Below are positions 56,568-64,000 of a stretch of 64,000 nt of DNA, piece after piece (position 1 is the first letter of the stretch; the number at the start of each line of letters is the position of its first letter). The position numbers and the translations under genes are program-made. Source of the DNA: Pilatotrama ljubarskyi (Eukaryota > Basidiomycota > Agaricomycetes > Polyporales > Polyporaceae); assembly GCA_022385805.1 (NCBI GenBank), contig MU277682.1, positions 1 to 64,000 on the forward strand, in the 5' to 3' direction. The notes beneath the pieces were generated by a model. That model was given only the letters and a program-made list of their open reading frames with translations. It made no database searches and was not told where the DNA came from.

Positions 56568-59500
56568 CACTGGCAGTCACAGTGCTTTCAGATGCACTAC
56601 TTCTGCTGCACAGATCCTGTGGAGACAATGTATCTTGATGTATCGAGTTGCCATAGTATTACGAGCGTTCAGTTACTACGAGTCCCGACCAGGAAAATGC
56701 TGCCGAAGACGCAAGAACATGTCGCCATCAACCGTGTCAATTGCAAGGAAATCACCATCATGCCCGAAGTCCTTCGCAACCAATGCTCCACGCACGATGC
56801 ATTCCACAGGAATGAAGTTGAGGGATTCACGAGGGCGAAGACGGAGAAGTCCGAGTTCACGATCCAGGCTTGACCGCGAGCGGACAGGATCGAGACAGCG
56901 CACAAGTGCAAGTGGAAGCGGTGTGTCTTGGAAGGTGTAGATGAAGGTGAACTTGAGTTGTGCAAATCCAATTGTCTGGTCATCCACCCTGTAGAGGATG
57001 TGATCGTGTCGTGGTGCACCCTGGAAGAGAGGGTTGCACCGCAAGTGGTCTGTGAGCTTGCGCCAGGTTACAACCGACTCGTAGTCGACCTTCAGATACT
57101 GTGCCTCTATGACCTGCAAATTTCACAAATATGATATGTCAGTGCCACAAACTGGGGAACATGCAACATTGAGGAGGCTCTATCACCTTCTCGAGTGGGT
57201 TGATCCTAACTTGCTCTCTCCCGCTCAGGTAGTTCTGGAGAGGTATGCGGAAGCGAGCAAGGTCAGACCCACTCTGCTGCGCTTCGAGGTCGGCGAAAGT
57301 AATGGGATTGCTCCGAGCGCCAAGATGAACGTGGTTGAATTGAAAGGGGTCCGGTGTTCTGTCCTCTTGTTGATGTACAAGGTGCACAGCATAGTCGAGA
57401 GCATCTATGCGGGCTCGAAGGACTTTGATGACTGAGATGTGGTGTTCAATTTGTGACATCTGCAAATATATATTCAGTTGAATATATATACCATGCTTTC
57501 AGTGATCCTGGACATTGCACAGTACCTGTGAGTCAACTTCTTTGAAATTTGTTTGGTCTGAATAAATATCCTTCAGCTCCCCATGCGAACCCTCGAATGG
57601 CTTTGAGTTTGTGTTCTTTGTCACGCCCTTTGCAACTATGTCGTCAATGAGATGCTGATGTGTGTGCGCCTTAGGAAAGTTCCAGCTTTTTGCAGGGTAG
57701 ATTTTCTGATAGGCCTGATACAGGGTTATGGTATGATTAACTTGAAATATGAGAGTCCAGTGAAAAGTAAAACCCACCTCAATTGCGGATGAGAACTTGA
57801 CCAGCCCTTCAGCATAAGCAGTCAGGGTATATGCAAGATGGACTTCTAGACCTGCAAGCATGTCGAGAACAATGTAGCGGCGCAGGCAGCATTGAAGCTG
57901 GATGCCACGTCGTGACTGATATTCGAGCATCACATTGTATGATGCAGGTACAATGATCTAGAGTCTATATTAATGGTATGATTGGACTCAAGTTATGAAG
58001 GTGACTACCTTCGATATATCTTCATATTTTGTTCCATCCGTGAAGGTGACCTTAGCAACATTTGCAAAGTGATTGAGATCTCGCCAGCGGGGCATGGCAT
58101 GAAATCTGGTGCCACTTTCAGCACATATAACAATATAGAGGGTTCTCTAAGACATACTGTGCATTGACCTGCTGTTTCGCAGACCTTCCTAGGCCTTCAA
58201 GGATGTTCTTGAACTCCTCAAACAAGTGATCACTGAACAGACCACCATGATATGCATGTAGGCGGTCCCATGAGAGAGCTTTATACACATCGCAGTGAGG
58301 AATTTTCCAAAAGACATTCTTGATTGATAATCAGTAAATAGGAGAATATATAGTAGTTATAGTCCTCACCTCCACTGGATGAAGACCTAGAGGTTGCAAT
58401 TGCTCCTCTAATACCGTGGCAGGTACTCGCCCCTTCTGAGCGAGGATACATTGTGCAGTCGCCTGATCACGCATTTTGGCAGTTGGCATGATGCTCAAAT
58501 GATGCTGTTGACCTGGCGCGACAAGGCATACAGGACAAGGGGCAAGTCCCCCTGCTCCACGGGTGAGGGACATCATTGCTCTGATTGTGAAGTCATTAGT
58601 ATGCCAGTAAATATGATTTTCTACACACTACTCCAGGAAGAGTAGGTGCAGATGTGTATGATGGAAGCACTTACTGTTCTTCATAGTCCGCAACCAGAAT
58701 TAGGACAACAGGGAAGAGTAGTCGGATGATCCCATCCCCACACTTCACACTGTACCCAGTTTCAGCCCATGTTTTGGTTGACTCCAAGAGGTGCCAAAAT
58801 GCTCTGTGCCAGACTTCCCGCTTGAATGTTGTGAAGGTACTCTTCCCTTCTTCATCCTCATCCTCAACCTGTTATCAATTGTGACAGCTTTTGGTGAGTA
58901 TACAACTTAAACAAGCATAAGTTGCTCACGATCGGCAGGAACCCCATCACTTGTCCACCACCGTAACCACTGCTGTTACGTATCTCGACAGGCAGGTTGG
59001 TGACTCGAGCGATTATCGGGTAGCCCTTCTTACTTCCGAATGACGAGAGGCGTGTCTTGTCTGCATAGAGAGTATAGACCAGAGGGCTGGCGTCAGGGGG
59101 GAGCATAGACTGTGTTGTCTTTCTTCAGCGGTGTCCACGTGGCTACCCGCAGTATGGACATACCTCCAGATCCCACCATGCATCTGCAGTATCAGGATCA
59201 TCCAGGAACCGCTCCCAAGCAGTTCCATCATACTTGTATAACCGACGTGCGTGCCAGTTGAATTTTGGCGCGAGTAAGGGGTCCTTGACAAGTGAAAGGC
59301 TCCACTCGAAAAGGGGTCGGCAGTACATGGTATAGATATACTCCTTTTGCTGGTATGTTGCCTTAATCTCGTGCTTCTCATACTGCTCTATCTCAGTAAA
59401 ATACATCAAACAGATGGGAAAGGACTACAGACTGCAGGAGCAACGGTGGAGGCGGCCTCCCACGCACGCTTGACGTCAGTATACGTGTCGAACGTGAACT

Positions 59501-61044
59501 CCGACGGTGACTCCACAATGCTCTTGATGAGCGCAAGGAGCTTGTTCACCTTTCCCTGGTTGAGGGAGGCCTCCAGCGTGAACTCGGCGAACCTGAAGTC
59601 GAGGAGCGACTGGTACGGCGCCCACGGCGTAGAGCCCAAGCTCATCGGATCTGGATCAGGGCGCGAACGAGAAAACTCGTCGAAGTGGTGGATAGTCGGA
59701 GCCCGACGAGCATGCGGGTGATAGACAGTGAGGAAGTCGTCCTCAACAAGCTCGGCGGGGGCATTGTAGAGGGTGGGCGGGCGAAATGTAGGGAGACGCA
59801 GAGCGTCGCCCGTTGGCGTAGACGGCGCGGATGAGTCGGACTCAGAGCTTTGGGCATCGACGAAGACGGCCTCTAGTGGGGGACCGCTTGCCAACACCTC
59901 CAAGTCCTCGTCCTGCAGCAGCGGCGGCGCTGGAGGGTTTCAACATCAGCGCGTGTGAGAACAGTCCACGTTTGAAGATGTGCGTACCATCATATTGGTC
60001 ATCATCTAGGTCCCCTGCATGAGCAGAGGCCGCGCTGCAATCAGCCCTCGGTTGCTCGGTAGTTGACGGATACAGAAACATACCATGGGCGGCAGCCGCG
60101 TACATGGCGGGATTGTCGACGTTGTTCCACTGAGCGCGCGGCACGGGCTGCGGGACTGGTTGCTGCGCGGGAGCGTTGAGAATAGCGGGGGCAGCCAGCC
60201 CCTCTTGATGGGCTGTTTCATGGCTGAGCTAGTGGGCGATACGGCCAAGCATGCCTACGTACCTGCTTGCGCGAGGGCGGCGAGGCGCACCCCATCTGCT
60301 GCGATCCTCCCGTGCTTCTGGCAGGCGCGCATGTGCGCCGAGATACCGTTCTTCTTGTAGGAGACGCCGCAGTGCGGACATTGCACCTCCTCCTTCGTGG
60401 GCCGTCTTCCTCGGGGCATCGTATTAACTGCAGGCTTGCGGCGCGCGGACAGTGGTGCGGGCTGCGTTAGATCAGCATTGATGGTATCAGTGGGTGAATA
60501 CCGCATTCAAGAGATGATACACACATTTCAGGGTCTCGATATCGAACTGGAGAGCAGATATGTACAAGAAACGATGTATAGACAGAATAGTGAACGCGGA
60601 TGCGAGGTCTGGGATGGGGGGCAGACGCGTTCGCGATGGTATCGCGTGGCCCTCCCGCGGGCAACCGGCGGGCTATCGATCATCGGGATAGGCGTCCCCC
60701 ACTCCCGATGCCATCTGGAGATCCCAGGCACCTCCTCATCCGATCCGGATTGATGCCACCAGCCTCGGCCGCCCTCCCGAGCCACTCGGGCCGGTCTCCT
60801 GAGGGCCTCCAGAGGCGCGCGGGAGGCTAGCGCCCTCGAGAGGCGTCTGAGAATTCTCCGACATCCTAGAGGATTCAGTGGAAGGGAAGAGCGAGCTCGA
60901 GTTGGAAGGTAGAGGGAGGCCGGCCATCTTCATTCCACAGCGCTGCGTGAGTTATGTATATTTGGAGGCGAACACAATCTTTAGCGTCAGCGCACATGAC
61001 AACACCGGCCAATGTATTCGAACTGGCAGGTGTGATTGCCAGTG
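56568..61044. mobile_element. Plavaka-type (CACTA-like) DNA transposon
   Basis: The transposase gene fills 56676-60419 (-). Candidate terminal inverted repeats are CACTGGCAGTCACA at 56568-56581 and, on the minus strand, CACTGGCAATCACA at 61044-61031, 13 of 14 identical. That gives a 4.48-kb element whose ends begin CACT, as expected for the CACTA superfamily. I did not see a matching target-site duplication (GAG on the left, ACA on the right), so the ends are provisional. The part of the element upstream of the transposase (60,590-60,900) is GC-rich with internal inverted repeats. Confidence 0.6.
56676..60419 (-). CDS. Plavaka-type transposase with N-terminal C2H2 finger
   Basis: Starts MPRGRRPTKEEVQCPHCGVS, a C2H2 finger (C-P-H-C ... 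H-M-R-A-C-Q-K-H). After a disordered linker spliced through HGDLDDDQYDAPPLLQDEDL come the conserved blocks: YQSLLDFRFAEFTLEASLNQ, ALIKSIVESPSEFTFDTYTD, YIYTMYCRPLFEWSLSLVKD, PLVYTLYADKTRLSSFGSKK, GYPIIARVTNLPVEIRNSSG, FTTFKREVWHRAFWHLLEST, GLAPCPVCLVAPGQQHHLSI, NVFWKIPHCDVYKALSWDRL, HAYHGGLFSDHLFEEFKNIL, KSWNFPKAHTHQHLIDDIVA and a C-terminal part ending HFPGRDS-TAG. Block order matches Plavaka transposases of Agaricomycetes, which mobilise their element by cut and paste. No in-frame stop or frameshift was noticed in the exons read. In-frame ATGs up to 60506 are alternatives. Confidence 0.82.
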
Positions 61045-62248
61045 ACAGCCTCAAGACGCGCCGTACTATACGCATACGCCCAATGTGTATATCTATGGCA
61101 TACACAGACAAACGCAGGTTTCAAAACGCAATGAGAGCAAAGGCGTACAGTCCCAGCCTGCGTCTTCTTGTCGTTCTCGCAGACCCGTCACTTCGCTGAG
61201 GTCGGTATGATCATGTGCCTTCGCGGCGGAGGTGCCTTGATCTTAGCTCGTCTCTGTCGCTGAAGAGGACGATCTTCTGTATACCACTAGCGCAGATCTG
61301 TGATACCGTGAACGCGAACATGATGAGACGGGTGAAAATGGCGAGAATCATCGCCGTGGTAAGCCACTTGTGAACCCTAACCCGACGGGATGATTTGTTG
61401 CCGCCCAGAGCAAGCGAACGTCGGCTAAGATATGGAGGATGACTATCTAGTGAACCATGTCAAGTCTGAGGCCTGAGGCCTGATGTCTGAGTACCGATAG
61501 TCGTCGCTCTCTGTTACCGGAAATAAATCTGCAATCCATCGGGCAGGCGTTTTTACATAGTGAGTGCGGCGAAATATGGCAGAATCAACGGTGTGGCGAC
61601 ACAGGCTGGTAGCACCATGATCTTCAGTCACTGATTACCATTGCTGGCTAGGCTCATAGCACTCTGAGTACTCTACAATCGGCCTGAGTGCGTGTTCCCG
61701 AGGGTACAGCAAGATCATCAGAACCAGAAATGTCCCGCATGTGCTCGCACAAAGCTGCCTCCCACATCCATTGCTGCGGTCACCGCCCCCTCTGATCCTG
61801 AGCCTCGTTTCAAGGGCCTTCGAGTCCTCTCTACCGACTTCTGCAGCCTGCGTCGCAACACGCGGTGACGTCTCGCCATCTCATCAATCGACGGTGCGAT
61901 CGTCAGGCCCTATCAAATCTGGGGAAAGACGATGCTTGTCCTGCAGGAACGCTTGAAGTTGTTCGCTGTGGCCCATCAGAGTCGATCTCGGTCCGTCAGA
62001 GAAGGCTTGCAGAACACCGACCTCTCCTGTATAGAAATCCAACCCCTGGTGAGCCTGATCCACATACATATGCCTCTGATCGGTTAAGACGGTATGCTCT
62101 CTCTGCGGTCCATCTCTCGGATCACAGCTCCCCGCGCTGACAGGAACACTGTCGACTACAGAGAGCGCCCGCCCATCCTGCGACATGATATAAAACTCGA
62201 AGGCGCATGCCACGCCGAGTTTCACCTTATGCCCCCCTTCCCTTGACC
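61045..62248. other. Region between the transposon and the DUF6534 gene
   Basis: No gene supported. A 113-codon frame at 61884-62225 (-) overlaps the promoter of the next gene and resembles nothing known. Confidence 0.4.
62189..62195 (+). promoter_or_regulatory. TATA box for the DUF6534 gene
   Basis: TATAAAA lies 54-60 bp upstream of the ATG at 62249, the same arrangement as for the gene at 5918. Confidence 0.55.
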
Positions 62249-64000
62249 ATGGACTCGTCCGCTTTCGATTTGGGCGATACCTACGGATCCCTGCTTATTG
62301 GTACCTTTTCTGGTTTGATGTCAGTGCCTTCTTCTTGAGGCCGCGTCGAACACGTCCTGATCAGATGCGCAGATTTTATGGTCTGAGTCTACATCAGCTA
62401 TTCCGATATATTCGGCTATATCCTTCGGACGTGCTCTCTATTCGCCTGATTGTGAGCCATCGCACGACTACTTGTGTCCTCCGTTCGTACTGACTTGACG
62501 CGACACGCTCAGGTAGCAACGGTGATGTCAGCACCCGATCTTCGAGAGCCTCCGATAGTTTGCTCATGTATATTTAGGGTTCTGGAGACGCTGCACGTCG
62601 TAATCACCATGCATGTTTGGTATGGGAACTAACAAGGACCTCGTGCGAACAATACTGACGAGGGAAATAGCTACCATTACCTCGTCACCCACTACTTCAG
62701 ACCGCAAACGCTGCTTCGAGCAATTTGGTAAGCCGCCCACCCAAAATCTGCATCGAAACGGGCAGTGCTTGACGCAGCCTTGTACATGGTCAGGACCCTG
62801 CAGGTCAGTCTCACGCGCAAGCTTGCACTGTATGGCTTTGCTGACCAGAATCGATCTGCAGCTGATCCCGGGACTTACGGTATTGTTTGCGAGCCTCCCA
62901 ACTGCCGCCATTATGCTTATGACATCGTCATTCAGGCGGTCACCGCTTGTGTATCAAAGACGTCCGTGACTCTCCGTTAACAGTGGTTTGAGATACTTAG
63001 CTGACATTCTATACGTAGTTTTCTGGCTCGACGGGTCTACTTGAGTGCGTGCAGGGCCTTCCCTCATGATGTTGTCATCCCTGAGAGCTGATTTATGTCC
63101 CGCAGCTGGACCACGGTCGCGATGGGCGGTTGGTATTGTGGTGAGTCAACCAGATTGGTTGTAGCTTACTCAACGACTCACCTGGCATTCAGGCTATCCT
63201 GCTCATAGTAGAACTGGGTACGTCTTTTCCAGCAGAGCCAGATACCAAGCTGAGCATTTCGTATGGTTATTGCTTCAGCTCTTGCGATAGGTGCGGTCCT
63301 TGCATCATGTGTGGTATGACCCACAGCTTAGTAACCGAAATACCTGTAGCCATGACAGTCAAAGGGTTGGCATGATGCCATTCATCTTGATTCTGCTGCT
63401 CAAGGTCGTGTCGCAGGTTCATCCTGAAGAATTTGCTTGAATATGCGCATGCCGTCGTGGTCCGTACAAGCTTCAAAGATGGAGGACAGCGTGCTAACGT
63501 CTGATGCTTGCCTTCAGGGAATTCTGGCGGCGTGTGAGGCGGCGGCTGCCTTAGCGGACATCCTACTTGCGAGCACCCTTATCATCGCTCTATGCACGCA
63601 AGAGTACAACAACAAGCAGTAGGTTGGTTAGCTGTCATGATGTCCAGCATCTGAGCAGTTGATCTGCAGGTCTTGGTCGCCGACCTACTTCGTTCAAACA
63701 TACATCGTGAAAAGCGGTACGGCCTTTTCCTGCAATTGAGCAGACCTCACGTTCGTGGACTCAATATTGCTATAGGACTCCTGACAGGGTGAGGAATCGT
63801 CAAGGCCTCACTGCCTCTGGCATCAAGCACTTACTGGGCTTCGCGTGCCGCCGTTACAGAATGTGTAACGTTGCTGCACTAGTCGCGGTACGAACACGAT
63901 GTTACCCCACACTGGGACTTACGCTTATAAGTGTGCAGGCCTTGGTCAAGAGGGAGTCGTTGATTTACGCCGCCATCAACATCACGACTTCTCGACGTGC
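62249..64000 (+). CDS. DUF6534-type seven-helix membrane protein (truncated by window end)
   Basis: Starts MDSSAFDLGDTYGSLLIGTF, the family's usual opening, just after a TATA box. Exons then give YGLSLHQLFRYIRLYPSDVL, SIRLIV, RVLETLHVVITMHV, YHYLVTHYFRPQTLLRAIW, FLARRVYLSACRAFPHDVVI, AVGIVAILLIVELG, LALAIGAVLASCVV, GILAACEAAAALADILLAST and LIIALCTQEYNNK. The last visible piece ALVKRESLIYAAINITTSRR matches the conserved end of the seventh helix (LYxNSxLATLNSR in relatives). The order of hydrophobic segments fits the family, which is expanded in mushroom fungi and of unknown function. The C-terminal tail and stop lie beyond 64000. Exon borders in the middle were not all fixed. Confidence 0.75.

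Noticed and set aside
61021..61040. ACTGGCA...TGCCAGT short inverted repeat as a stand-alone hairpin
   Set aside because: The right half is better explained as the candidate terminal repeat of the transposon, and the hairpin stem is short.

Overview
The window looks like nuclear DNA of a GC-rich basidiomycete, most likely an Agaricomycete of polypore type. The genes carry many short introns of about 50-65 bp with GT..AG ends. Several families are typical of mushroom-forming fungi (DUF6533-, DUF6534- and DUF6697-type proteins, a Plavaka-type transposase), beside ordinary eukaryotic housekeeping genes. Gene density is uneven: compact blocks alternate with gene-poor stretches of 4-5 kb in which I could not defend a gene. 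Coordinates are CDS spans (first coding base to stop) including introns. I rebuilt splice sites by eye and give them where the phase could be checked.

Layout. 0.8-2.7 kb: a DUF6533-type membrane protein (+). 3.9 kb: an intron-containing tRNA-Leu(AAG) (-). 4.2-5.2 kb: triosephosphate isomerase (-). 5.9-14.0 kb: a tandem duplication of a two-gene cassette. Each unit has a small nuclear-looking protein (+) facing a long coiled-coil/DUF6697 protein (-). 16.5-17.5 kb: a conserved fungal multi-pass membrane protein (+). 22.9-23.4 kb: a short Ser/Pro-rich protein (-). 27.4-31.6 kb: glycyl-tRNA synthetase (-) with an unusually long first intron, divergent from a bestrophin-family channel (31.9-34.7 kb, +). 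36.5-38.4 kb: a NYN-domain (limkain-like) protein (+). 39.7-41.8 kb: an unrecognised Ser/Gln-rich protein (-), divergent from origin recognition complex subunit 5 (42.1-44.1 kb, +). 44.3-47.5 kb: two tandem aldo-keto reductases (-). 48.5-50.9 kb: an unrecognised low-complexity protein (-). 53.4-55.4 kb: a two-finger GATA transcription factor (-) with a 12-nt exon. 56.6-61.0 kb: a Plavaka (CACTA-like) DNA transposon with an apparently open transposase (-). 62.2 kb to the right edge: a DUF6534-type seven-helix protein (+), cut by the window end.

Nothing ties these genes into one pathway. The clearest candidates for something new are the duplicated cassette at 5.9-14.0 kb with its palindromic bidirectional promoter, the repeat-filled 1.55-kb intron of the glycyl-tRNA synthetase gene, the array of CTTAC motifs beside a tRNA-like element at 47.85-48.13 kb, and Arg-to-Cys differences in the GATA protein.
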